A program made the position numbers and the translations under genes. A DNA stretch of 64,000 nucleotides from JAICMB01 sp963795935 (GTDB lineage: Bacteria; Acidobacteriota; Terriglobia; Bryobacterales; Bryobacteraceae): NCBI GenBank assembly GCA_963795935.1, contig CAWCJO010000027.1, positions 52,021-116,020 of the forward strand, in the 5' to 3' direction. Positions within the stretch are counted from its first letter, which is position 1. Every line of letters starts with the position of its first letter. Positions 56,685 through 64,000 of the stretch are shown piece after piece. The notes under the pieces are model-generated. The model worked only from the letters and a program-made list of their open reading frames with translations. It had not been told where the DNA came from and ran no database searches.

Positions 56685-57511
56685 AAACGCCCCGTAATGC
56701 CGCCGTAGAGCATCTCGATGGCGAGCGCCCCCACCACCATCGCAAACAGAACCCGCAAAGGCTGAATGCGCGCCCCGCCCAGCAGACGCGCTCCCAGCAG
56801 CGAGCCCCCCAGCACGCCCAGCATCACGGGCATCGCGATCTGCGGCACAATGTAGCCGCGCCGCAGATACACGCCCGCGCTCGCCGCCGCGGTCACGCCG
56901 ATCATGAAGTTGCTCGTCGTCGTGGAAACCTTGAAGGGAATACCCATCACCTGGTCCATCGCGATCACCTTCAGCGCGCCCGATCCGATGCCGAGCAACC
57001 CCGACATCACGCCGGCGCTGAACATGACCGCGAATCCGCCCTTCACCCGCCGCACCTCGTAATTCTTCGCAACGCCGTTTTCCGGGTAGCTTCCGTTCAA
57101 CCGCAGCTTCGCGCCCAGCGGGTCCGGCGCCGCCGTTTGCGCCTGCCGCGAGTGCGCGCGCAGCGAACTATAGGCGGAATAAAGCAGGACCAGTCCCAGC
57201 ACGATCGACAGCACCGCCGTCGGCAGGATCGTCGCCAGGTGCGCGCCGCCCAAAGCCCCCAGCGTCGTCGCAATCTCCAGGAAGAGCCCGATCCGCACGT
57301 TGGAATAGCCCTCGCGAACGTACGCCGAGGCCGCGCCGGACGAAGTCGCGATCACCGAGACCAGCGATGCCCCCATCGCGTAGCGTAGATCGACGTGAAA
57401 TAACAGCGCCAGCACCGGCGTAACCACCACGCCGCCGCCCAGCCCCGTCAAAGAACCCAGAAATCCCGCCGCCATCGCGGCCAGCAGCACCAGCAGCGTG
57501 AATGGGAGCAT
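56681..57511 (-). CDS. TSUP (TauE/SafE) family permease
   Basis: The intact 276-residue protein has about eight helices and the TSUP motif FLGSLTGLGGGVVVTPVL repeated in the second half as VMSGLLGIGSGALKVIAMD. The family exports sulfite, sulfonates or related anions. It is paired with the DUF1634 gene, a known arrangement. No sulfur gene lies beside it. Confidence 0.9.
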   Translation of the reverse strand: MLPFTLLVLLAAMAAGFLGSLTGLGGGVVVTPVLALLFHVDLRYAMGASLVSVIATSSGAASAYVREGYSNVRIGLFLEIATTLGALGGAHLATILPTAVLSIVLGLVLLYSAYSSLRAHSRQAQTAAPDPLGAKLRLNGSYPENGVAKNYEVRRVKGGFAVMFSAGVMSGLLGIGSGALKVIAMDQVMGIPFKVSTTTSNFMIGVTAAASAGVYLRRGYIVPQIAMPVMLGVLGGSLLGARLLGGARIQPLRVLFAMVVGALAIEMLYGGITGRL

Positions 57512-57547
57512 GGCCGTTACGCGCGAGTCGCCGCCCGGGCCTGCTCT

Positions 57548-57712
57548 CTATTCATCGCTCTCCGCGGGATTCCGCTTGTGTTTCGGCTTCTTACGCCGGT
57601 CCTTCGGCGCAATCGCGCGCGCCGGCGGGACGGTCCCCACGCGTTCGCGCGCCAGCTTTCGCACCCCTTTGTTTTGATCGAAGCGCTTGGGCTGTTTCTT
57701 TGCAGCGGACAT
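57548..57712 (-). CDS. Small basic protein, 54 residues
   Basis: The frame gives SAAKKQPKRFDQNKGVRKLA, RERVGTVPPARAIAPKDRRK and a Lys/Glu end. Lys and Arg make up about a third of the residues. It has its own ATG and stop and fits exactly between the TSUP and tatA genes. It may be a nucleic-acid- or ribosome-associated protein, but I do not recognise the family. The absence of a clear ribosome site lowers confidence. Confidence 0.5.
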   Translation of the reverse strand: MSAAKKQPKRFDQNKGVRKLARERVGTVPPARAIAPKDRRKKPKHKRNPAESDE

Positions 57713-57795
57713 TTTTTGAAGGAAAGCCCGGGCCGACGTTCCCGGCGCGCCCTGCCGTGCGTCGTATTATTCAGCGTATGAGTGAGCGACCCGGC

Positions 57796-57825
57796 TTGAC
57801 GCCGCCCATCGAAGCTCCATACAAT
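57796..57825 (+). promoter_or_regulatory. Promoter of tatA
   Basis: TTGACG and TACAAT are 18 bases apart, a near-consensus pair. It is followed by an AAGGAGG ribosome site at 57841-57847 and the tatA ATG at 57852. Confidence 0.7.
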
Positions 57826-57851
57826 AGAAGTGTATCTTACAAGGAGGCCAT

Positions 57852-58016
57852 ATGCTGAGGTCCATCGGACTGCCTGAGCTGCTGGTCATTTTGGTAGTCG
57901 CTGTTCTGCTTTTCGGCGGAAAGAAGATTCCCGAGGTGGCCAAAGGATTGGGCGAGGGAATCCGGAATTTCAAAGACTCCCTCAAAGACGGCGCCGACGA
58001 CAAGAAGCAGGCGTAA
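57852..58016 (+). CDS. tatA: Twin-arginine translocase subunit TatA/E
   Basis: The 54-residue protein is a classic TatA: a short periplasmic start, one membrane helix (LPELLVILVVAVLLFGGKKI), the FG hinge, and an amphipathic helix KIPEVAKGLGEGIRNFKDSL with an acidic/lysine tail (KDGADDKKQA). It forms the pore of the Tat system, which could export the twin-arginine proteins predicted in the window. A strong ribosome site and promoter precede it, and a terminator follows. Confidence 0.95.
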   Translation: MLRSIGLPELLVILVVAVLLFGGKKIPEVAKGLGEGIRNFKDSLKDGADDKKQA

Positions 58017-58077
58017 GGCTTCCGGACCGGCTCGCAATTTGAGCCTGGTCCCCATCGGCTGTTCTTCAACTGAAGCG

Positions 58078-58111
58078 AAAACCCCGCGCCGGTCCCAAAC
58101 GCGGGGTTTTT
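58078..58111. terminator. Bidirectional intrinsic terminator between tatA and the HU gene
   Basis: AAAACCCCGCG pairs with CGCGGGGTTTT across an 11-base loop. T runs lie on both sides of the stem when read on either strand, so it can serve both convergent genes. Confidence 0.85.
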
Positions 58112-58148
58112 AGTTCTGCGTGCCCGCATAGCGCGGATTGCGCCTGTC

Positions 58149-58457
58149 CTAAGCTTTCTTTGCCTTCGGCGGAACAATCGCGTCCTTCACCGCCTTGGCC
58201 ACCCGGAACTTCACAACTTTTTTCGCGGGTATCTTGATTGCCTCGCCGGTGGCGGGATTGCGGCCGGTTCTCGCCTTGCGGTCCACGCGGACCAGGCGGC
58301 CGATGCCGGGGATTACAAACATGCCGTTTTTCTTGGTCTCGCGAACCGCCAGGTCCGCCAGACTGGTCATGAACTGCTTCGCCACCTTCGTTTGGACTCC
58401 CGTCCCGCCCGCCAGTTCCTTCACGATCTGAGTCTGCGTCATCTTCGTCGCTGCCAT
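58149..58457 (-). CDS. HU-family nucleoid protein
   Basis: The 102-residue protein has the HU/IHF fold with QTQIVKELAGGTGVQTKVAK, GMFVIPGIGRLVRVDR and the DNA-binding arm RTGRNPATGEAIKIPAKKVV followed by KFRVAKAVKDAI. A Lys/Ala tail follows. This variant, with VIPGIGRLV in the core, is widespread in acidobacteria and planctomycetes. It bends DNA non-specifically. Its promoter lies inside the end of the recA frame. Confidence 0.9.
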   Translation of the reverse strand: MAATKMTQTQIVKELAGGTGVQTKVAKQFMTSLADLAVRETKKNGMFVIPGIGRLVRVDRKARTGRNPATGEAIKIPAKKVVKFRVAKAVKDAIVPPKAKKA

Positions 58458-58510
58458 GGTGCTCTCCTTGATGTTGAGTTGGTTGCTTGCTGTTTCCCGC
58501 GCGGCTATTG

Positions 58511-58539
58511 AACATAACCGCTCAAAAATGTTTTTGCAA
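58511..58539 (-). promoter_or_regulatory. Probable promoter of the HU gene
   Basis: On the minus strand TTGCAA and TATGTT are 17 bases apart. The -10 lies about 54 bases before the HU start, and the recA stop lies inside the element. Confidence 0.5.
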
Positions 58540-59781
58540 CTCAATCATACGGAAAGGCAGGCCCGATGTAAAGCCTGAAATCGCAAGAAATCGCACTTTT
58601 CCAAGGCTTTTTTGCCCCTGGACCCTCCCAAAGCCCGTCACAGCGCGGTTTTCAGGCATTCCACAACGCCCAAGACCGTATTCTACGCGGTTTGAGCCTG
58701 TGCCGTCCTGCCCGCCGGAACGGATCGGACCGCCTTGCGCCGTTTCGGAGTTGACCGCCGCCGCCCCCGCTTCTCCCAGTCCGGCGATGCGCCGCAGTTC
58801 CACCTCCAGCGTCTGGCGAATATCGGCATGCTCCATCAGGAACGCGCGCGCATTGTCCCGGCCTTGTCCAATGCGGTCGCCGCCGTAGCTGTACCACGAC
58901 CCGCTCTTTTCAACCACGCCCTGCGCCACGCCAAAATCGAGCAGATCGCCTTCGCGCGAGATTCCCAATCCATATAAGATGTCCACTTCCACTTCGCGGA
59001 ACGGCGCGGCTACCTTATTCTTAACGACCTTGATCTTCGTCCGGTTCCCCACCACCGTATCGCCGTCCTTAATCGCCGAGGCGCGCCGCACCTCCACCCG
59101 CACCGACGAAAAGAATTTCAGCGCCCGGCCCCCGGTTGTCGTTTCGGGATTTCCAAACACCACGCCGATTTTCTCCCGGATCTGATTAATAAAGATCAGC
59201 AGCGTGTTGGTGCGCGCCACCGCGCCGGTGAGCTTGCGCAACGCTTGCGACATCAGCCGCGCGTGCAGTCCCATATAGCTCTCGCCCATTTCGCCTTCCA
59301 GTTCCGCCTTGGGCACCAGCGCCGCCACCGAATCGATCACCGCCACGTCGATCGCGCCGGAGCCCACCAGCGCCGCCGTGATCTCCAGCGCCTGCTCGCC
59401 ATAATCCGGCTGCGACACGATCAAATTATCCACGTCCACGCCCAGCTTGCGCGCGTAGCCGGGGTCCAGAGCGTGTTCCGCGTCGATGAAGGCCGCCGCG
59501 CCGCCCGCCCGGTTCGCCTCCGCGATCACCTGTAATGCGAAGGTCGTTTTGCCCGACGATTCCGGGCCGAAAATCTCGACCACGCGTCCGCGAGGAAAGC
59601 CGCCCACGCCCAGAGCGTAGTCGAGCGAAATCGACCCGCTCGGAATCGCGCTCACCGGCAACGCGCTGCGCGATCCCAGCCGCAGCACGCTTCCCTTGCC
59701 GAACTGCTTCTCCATTTGGGTGAGCGCGGCGTCAATGGCGCGTTGCCGCGCGGCGGGGTCGAGCACAGGCGTAGGTTGCAT
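58522..59781 (-). CDS. recA: RecA recombinase with unusual C-terminal extension
   Basis: All RecA marks are present: QFGKGSVLRLG, Walker A GPESSGKTTFAL, the Walker B region VAVIDSVAALVPK, loop L1 (EGEMGESYMGLHARLMSQALRKL, quoted in part), LIFINQIREKIGV and GNPETTTGGRALKFFSSVR. The ATG before QPTPVLDPAARQRAIDAAL is the likely start. The usual protein is about 350 residues; here the frame gives 419. The last 80 or so residues (after RRIAGLGEAG) have no RecA character and run into the HU promoter, so a one-base error near 58700-58780 is likely, with the true stop perhaps at 58652. Confidence 0.9.
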   Translation of the reverse strand: MQPTPVLDPAARQRAIDAALTQMEKQFGKGSVLRLGSRSALPVSAIPSGSISLDYALGVGGFPRGRVVEIFGPESSGKTTFALQVIAEANRAGGAAAFIDAEHALDPGYARKLGVDVDNLIVSQPDYGEQALEITAALVGSGAIDVAVIDSVAALVPKAELEGEMGESYMGLHARLMSQALRKLTGAVARTNTLLIFINQIREKIGVVFGNPETTTGGRALKFFSSVRVEVRRASAIKDGDTVVGNRTKIKVVKNKVAAPFREVEVDILYGLGISREGDLLDFGVAQGVVEKSGSWYSYGGDRIGQGRDNARAFLMEHADIRQTLEVELRRIAGLGEAGAAAVNSETAQGGPIRSGGQDGTGSNRVEYGLGRCGMPENRAVTGFGRVQGQKSLGKVRFLAISGFTSGLPFRMIELQKHF

Positions 59782-59869
59782 GCCTATGCAGTGCCGTATC
59801 CCGCAAAATATCTCAATCGAACTGCTAAGATGAATCTGCCGCGTTCCCCCCGTTCCCGCAGGATGTCCC

Positions 59870-62104
59870 ATGAACAGACTCCGTTCGTTTCTTCTCGCGG
59901 CCGCAATCGCGCAAACCGGCTTCCCGGCCAACCTTGTAATCTCCACGTATTTGAAAGATGGCTTCACGCCCACCGCCATCGCCTCGGACCCACAAGGCAA
60001 CATTTATCTCGCCGGCAGCGCCGTAATCGACCCGGCGTCGCAGTCGACCGGAGCTTTGGCCGCCAAGCTCGATCCGAACGCCACCCACTATCTCTATCTC
60101 GCCTATCTCGACAGCGCCGCCAACGACCAAGTGTCGGCCATCGCGGTCGACGCCGCGGGAAACGCCTACATTACGGGATGGACCACGAATCCGAACTTCC
60201 CAGTCGTGGGTAACGGCGCGCTCGGCACACTGCCAACAGGCGACGGCAACGACACGCGGTCCTTCGTAACCAAGCTGGACCCACAAGGCGCGGTGGTGTT
60301 TTCGGTTCCGATCGGCGGCTCCGCAATATCCACGGCGAAAGGCATCGCGCTCACGCCGCAAGGCCAAATTCTGGTCAGCGGCCTCGCCGGGTCCGCCGGA
60401 TTTCCCACCACGCCCGGAGCATACAGCCTCGCGAGCTCCAAAAATCATTGGTTCCTGATGGAGCTGGACGCATCCGCCGCCAAGACGATTTTTTCCGCCA
60501 CCGGAATCGGCGGCAGTTCCGTCGCGCTCGATGCGGCAGGCAACATCTATCTGGCGGGCAGCAGCCCCGGGACGGACTATCCCACTACGCCGGGCGCCTA
60601 TCAGACGACCTTCGCTCAAGGTTTCTATTGCTACGGTTTGTGCCAAATCGGTTTTTCAGGCGGCCTGCAACACGTCACCAAGGTCGATCCGGCGGCCTCC
60701 AAGCTGATCTACTCGACGGGCCTCAACGACCCCACGGGCCTCGCCGGTTCCACCACCAACACCGGTCTTGCGGTGGACGCCGCGGGTAACGCGTACGTCA
60801 CCGGCACGCTGCTCGAAGCGCAGTATCCCTTCACCGTCGCGGCTCCGAACAACTACTCTGGCTACCTCACCAAGCTCGATGCGGCCGGAGCGAACGTGCT
60901 CTTTTCGCTTCCCCTGGGCGGAGGCGGCGTGCACCTGGATTCCTCAGGAGCCGTTTATGTGGGCGGCATCGTCTCCAGTTCCAATCCCGTCGGCTTAGTG
61001 CCTACGACCAAACCGGTTGCTCCTCCGCCCATATTCGCGTGGATACCGCAGCCCTGCTGGCCCGACAATGTCGTGGCGAGCAGCGAAGCGTATGTCATGA
61101 AAATCGAAGCGGCCAGCGGCACGGTGCAGGACGGGCAGTGGATCGACGGCTCGGCCCCCGGCGCGGCGGGAATTACATTGGCCGGAGGCAAAGTGTGGAT
61201 CACCGGCGCCACGCCAGCCCCTGACGTGCCCTTTTCGCCCGGAGTTCTCGCGCCGCAAAACCTCGGGCCCGGCCTGCTGGCAGGCGCTTATTTATCCGCT
61301 GCCGATTTTTCCGGCGGCGTAAACACCGGACCCGTAGTTGCGTGCGTCTTGGACGGCGGCAACCTGACGCACGCGGGCGCTGTGGCGGTATCCCAGTTGA
61401 TTTCAATTTTCGGCGCCAATCTCGGTCCCACGCCCGGCGTTCCGGCCCCCGATGGAACCGATCCATCCATCGCCGGAGTGTCCGTCACGTTCAATGGCAC
61501 ACCCGCCCCGTTGCTGTACGTTTCCGCCTCGCAGATCAACATCGCCGTCCCGGCGCCGCGTTTGCTCCCGGCGGTGATGCAGGTGTCCGTGAATGGCGCC
61601 AGTGTGCAGCGGCAGTTTCCGTTCACCGCTTCCAACCTGAATCTCTTCGCCGACCTGTCCGCGAACGAGATTTCCTGCCCCAGCGCGCACTCCACCGCCA
61701 ACGGATTTCAGCCCGTAGCGGCAAACGCGGACGGCTCCTTCAATTCCTGTACGAATCCGGCGCAGTACGGCTCGACGGTGTCGTTCTTCGTGCATGGCAT
61801 CGGCGAGTTCCCGCCGCCGCAGTTACGAAACCTGCAGGCATTTGTCGGCTTATGCTCGGCGGCGGTCACCAACGCGTCAATGATCAATGGCTTCGTATAC
61901 AAAGTGGACGTGGTCCTGCCCGCGTCGCTGTTGCCCTGCGCGGAAAGCAGCAGCCCCAGTCAGGCGGAAAACGAGGTTAACGTAATCTTGAGCTACAACG
62001 GCGCGCCAGTGGGGCCGCTGGCGCTACCGCCTGGCTCCGGTGGCCCGATCATAAACTTCTCACCCGGCAAACCCCTGCCGATGATCGTTTGGGTGACGCA
62101 ATGA
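59870..62104 (+). CDS. Secreted SBBP beta-propeller protein with TIGR03437 C-terminal domain
   Basis: The intact 744-residue protein has a signal peptide (NRLRSFLLAAAIAQTGFPA) and a series of SBBP propeller repeats, recognisable as VDAAGNAYITGWTTNPNFPV, LDAAGNIYLAGSSPGTDYPT, VDAAGNAYVTGTLLEAQYP. The last 240 residues are the TIGR03437 domain: LTHAGAVAVSQLISIFGANL, ASQINIAVPAP and FFVHGIGEFPPP. That domain was first described from Candidatus Solibacter usitatus and is a strong taxonomic sign. The protein is likely part of the cell surface or secreted matrix. Confidence 0.9.
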   Translation: MNRLRSFLLAAAIAQTGFPANLVISTYLKDGFTPTAIASDPQGNIYLAGSAVIDPASQSTGALAAKLDPNATHYLYLAYLDSAANDQVSAIAVDAAGNAYITGWTTNPNFPVVGNGALGTLPTGDGNDTRSFVTKLDPQGAVVFSVPIGGSAISTAKGIALTPQGQILVSGLAGSAGFPTTPGAYSLASSKNHWFLMELDASAAKTIFSATGIGGSSVALDAAGNIYLAGSSPGTDYPTTPGAYQTTFAQGFYCYGLCQIGFSGGLQHVTKVDPAASKLIYSTGLNDPTGLAGSTTNTGLAVDAAGNAYVTGTLLEAQYPFTVAAPNNYSGYLTKLDAAGANVLFSLPLGGGGVHLDSSGAVYVGGIVSSSNPVGLVPTTKPVAPPPIFAWIPQPCWPDNVVASSEAYVMKIEAASGTVQDGQWIDGSAPGAAGITLAGGKVWITGATPAPDVPFSPGVLAPQNLGPGLLAGAYLSAADFSGGVNTGPVVACVLDGGNLTHAGAVAVSQLISIFGANLGPTPGVPAPDGTDPSIAGVSVTFNGTPAPLLYVSASQINIAVPAPRLLPAVMQVSVNGASVQRQFPFTASNLNLFADLSANEISCPSAHSTANGFQPVAANADGSFNSCTNPAQYGSTVSFFVHGIGEFPPPQLRNLQAFVGLCSAAVTNASMINGFVYKVDVVLPASLLPCAESSSPSQAENEVNVILSYNGAPVGPLALPPGSGGPIINFSPGKPLPMIVWVTQ

Positions 62105-62314
62105 TCGTGCGGCCGCGCTCCCGGAATTTTCGCTAGATCTGCCCCGGGATCCCTTCAGCGTTTGAGGAATTTGGGCAAAAGCGGAATCCGAGTATTTTCG
62201 AGGCAAACTGCGGTATAAGGACTTGCCGATCCACGCGCGGTTACGGGGATCTCCGAAATGCGCGGCGGGTGATTTAACTTGATCGATCGCTGCCGAGCCT
62301 CAACATACAACGGT

Positions 62315-62761
62315 TCAACGCTCAGCTTCGATAAGTACCTGCTCCTCACGGATAGATTTACAGAGGCGAATACGAAATTCCAAGCTGACGGTCTTACTGG
62401 GTGGCCGGAACCCGCCAGTCCGGATTTCGTGGTCTGCCCAGATCTCGCTATGCGAGTAGTTCGTTTCCTCCGGCTCATGCCGCATGAAGAATACGTAGGC
62501 GGGGCCGTGCGGCTGGTCCAGACGATGCGGGACGTCCGCTACCAGGAATTGGACTACGCCGAGGCCATTGTATTGCCCCGTCTCTGAAAACAGAACGTCC
62601 ACGGGCTCGCTGAATCTGCCTCGATTGACAGATTGCTTTAACTGAGATCGGATAGCTTGAGGCAGTAGCTGCCCGCGCAGGAAATCTTGGCGCATGTATC
62701 TTAGGAAGAGCCGTTCTTGACCGTCGAAGTGTTGAACGGCTTCGCGGCCACGCTTGTACAT
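62315..62761 (-). CDS. Hypothetical protein, third gene of the TIGR04255 cassette
   Basis: I chose the ATG before YKRGREAVQHFDGQERLFLRY, which has GGAAAGG immediately before it; the longer frame upstream overlaps the previous gene and is arginine-rich. The conserved-looking parts are MRQDFLRGQLLPQAIRSQLK, RFSEPVDVLFSETGQYNGLG and EETNYSHSEIWADHEIRTGG. The last 30 residues look unrelated and may be out of frame. The family is not known to me. It starts 13 bases after the stop of the second gene. Confidence 0.6.
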   Translation of the reverse strand: MYKRGREAVQHFDGQERLFLRYMRQDFLRGQLLPQAIRSQLKQSVNRGRFSEPVDVLFSETGQYNGLGVVQFLVADVPHRLDQPHGPAYVFFMRHEPEETNYSHSEIWADHEIRTGGFRPPSKTVSLEFRIRLCKSIREEQVLIEAER

Positions 62762-62774
62762 CCTTTCCGGACGT

Positions 62775-63281
62775 TCAGGCGGTGAGATGTACACGGATTT
62801 TCCGGATACAGTCCAGTATTGCAACCTCGTTCGGATCGAACTCCCAAACCGCAGGCTCACCCTGATCCGAATAGGTTGCCGCCGCGATCTCGCCCGTGTT
62901 GTAAACCTCAATCACGGCGCGACTGGAATCCTCCACAAAGGAGAGGGCAATTCCACCCTCAACGGTGGGCGTCAATCGCGTTGGTGGCAGCGACGCTGTC
63001 TCAAGGAGCCCGAGGATTCTCTTTACCACTGTACGCGCGTTTGCATTCGGCGGAGCCGCGCCCTGACTGTCCCAACCGTGACCCAATGAGGCCAGCAGGT
63101 TTAACTGCTCTCGAAAGTCGGAGAACGGCGCTTTATTCATCCAGTAGGCGCTCGTGTAAATGTGCTCAAGGAAGGCGCGAATGGCAGGGGCGTAAGCTGC
63201 CGATGTGATGGCCTCATCGTTCTCGCTTATAAAGCCGTCGATTCCGGTGGTTGGGTCATCCATCACTGTCGATACCGGCAT
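62775..63281 (-). CDS. Hypothetical protein, second gene of the TIGR04255 cassette
   Basis: The 168-residue protein starts MPVSTVMDDPTTGIDGF and has a coherent core: FSDFREQLNLLASLGHGWDSQ, VVKRILGLLETASLPPTRLTPTVEGG and IEVYNTGEIAAATYSD. I do not recognise the family; the GWDS...P-x-x-x-TPTVEGGI order looks like a small alpha/beta domain. The ATG begins at the base after the TAA of the TIGR04255 gene, so they are translated together. Confidence 0.7.
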   Translation of the reverse strand: MPVSTVMDDPTTGIDGFISENDEAITSAAYAPAIRAFLEHIYTSAYWMNKAPFSDFREQLNLLASLGHGWDSQGAAPPNANARTVVKRILGLLETASLPPTRLTPTVEGGIALSFVEDSSRAVIEVYNTGEIAAATYSDQGEPAVWEFDPNEVAILDCIRKIRVHLTA

Positions 63282-64000
63282 TTAGTACTCCTGCCTTTCT
63301 CCAAACAGAGAACGGGTTTTTTCCGTGATGCAGCCTTCAAAGAACTCATTCTTGCGGTCGCGGAGTCTTTCGAGCAATGCCCAAATTTTATCATCTGAAG
63401 CCATATCGGTTTCTCTGAACACGTCAAGGTCTAAGATTACGGAATTTGTGTCCGGAGCGGGCGGCGGGACAGCGGTTTCCGTAAGAATCAACAAGCCTCC
63501 AAAGTCCGGCTGCGGGAAATGCAGTTGCATGAGGAACCCGCTGATGGCTGATGGGGCAGCACGGGCGACACTTCCGGCGCTGTTCGAAGGTAGTCCTTAT
63601 AGTGGATCTTCAACACGGGGATATCGATCTGATTGATGTATCGAACCGCGACACGCGTAATTTTCTCGGGAGCAACGACTTCTCGGTAGATCTCCCATAA
63701 TCGCCAGGCTTCGTTCGCGCAATTCCGTCCAACTGCCGTAAGGTCGAAGGCGGCTGAAAGTGAAGCCGTCCCGTCGCGCCTGAAAGATCTGCTTGCCGTC
63801 TGCGGAATTGAAGGCAAACCCCATCGGGGTCTGGGTCGTGGCGGCACGAACCTCCCTCTCCCCCGCCGAAAACACACCTTGTTGTATCATCGTCTTGTCT
63901 TTCGCGGATACTCGTTCGCAACGCGATCATGGAGAGATTCGAGCAACTGGAGCCCCACGGCGGCGCCGGGTCAACCGCGGATGTCGATCAGAGCTTCCGT
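63282..64000 (-). CDS. TIGR04255-family protein, 5' cut by the window, frameshifted
   Basis: The upstream part contains TEALIDIRV-like sequence near the window edge, then MGFAFNSADGKQIFQARRDG, FTFSRLRPYGSWTEL, NEAWRLWEIYREVVAPEKIT with RVAVRYINQIDIP, and the end RDRKNEFFEGCITEKTRSLF. These are the ordered marks of the 'sporadically distributed' TIGR04255 family. Breaks lie near 63895, 63720 and 63530. No function is established for the family. Its spotty distribution suggests an accessory or defence role, which is inference. Confidence 0.7.

Noticed and set aside
57535..57850. A 118-codon plus-strand frame running into tatA
   Set aside because: TatA's own ATG, ribosome site and promoter lie within or after it, and the opposite strand holds a better small gene.

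Overview
The window is about 64 kb of GC-rich DNA whose gene content points to an acidobacterium of the Bryobacterales/Solibacter type. The best evidence is a secreted beta-propeller protein with a TIGR03437 ('Solibacter') C-terminal domain, an acidobacterial duplicated orphan permease (ADOP) with its PadR-family partner, a very large TonB-dependent Oar-like receptor with a carboxypeptidase-regulatory N-terminal domain, two PEP-CTERM proteins, and a Ser/Thr kinase fused to a TolB/WD40-like propeller. No rRNA and no CRISPR array were seen. There are two tRNA genes, tRNA-His(GTG) and tRNA-Ala(GGC).

Layout. 0-9.6 kb: a broken extracellular HAF-repeat protein and a PEP-CTERM protein on the plus strand, then a tight minus-strand five-gene operon (C45-type hydrolase, gluconate-dehydrogenase-like small subunit, GMC oxidoreductase, BNR/sialidase-like propeller, ThiS/MoaD-like protein), a VapBC pair and a nucleotidyltransferase remnant. 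9.7-14 kb: an intact TreS-maltokinase fusion and a phosphotriesterase-like hydrolase. 14-20 kb: a 21-bp tandem repeat, acyl-CoA ligase, TIGR01777 epimerase, three drug/metabolite-type transporters (two of them half-size and paired) and a damaged enolase-superfamily gene. 20-22.5 kb: DUF433/DUF5615 toxin-antitoxin pair, a MerR/MerC/thioredoxin metal-resistance operon and three small zinc-ribbon proteins. 22.9-32 kb: the TonB-dependent receptor, an alpha/beta hydrolase, a PEP-CTERM protein and the kinase-propeller. 32-34 kb: a replication-relaxation relic, a second PIN/RHH toxin-antitoxin pair and an orphan PadR.

34.4-43.6 kb is mostly housekeeping or conserved: tRNA-His, VOC protein, TtcA, a secreted kinase-like protein beside a secreted purple-acid-phosphatase-like enzyme, and a six-gene run thiF-SMP30-nudix-mutS2-DUF7009-mmcQ. 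43.6-48.9 kb is a mobile island ending at the 3' end of tRNA-Ala: truncated methyltransferase, IS1595, IS3 fragment, integrase-type transposase fragment, and a phage-like ParB-DNA methyltransferase with a terminase-small-subunit-like fragment. 49-58 kb: YHS protein, RibBA with a degenerate GTP cyclohydrolase half, ADOP/PadR, YkgJ protein, response regulator, TSUP permease with DUF1634 partner, TatA and HU. 58.5-64 kb: RecA, the TIGR03437 protein, and a three-gene cassette with a TIGR04255 protein cut by the window edge.

A pervasive feature is single-base frame breaks in otherwise well-conserved genes, clustered in some stretches (0-9.6, 14-20.7, 43.7-47.5 kb) and nearly absent in others. I read most of these as sequence or assembly errors rather than true decay, and give the span of the whole gene with the break positions noted. 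A few genes (enolase-superfamily, replication-relaxation, transposases) look genuinely truncated.
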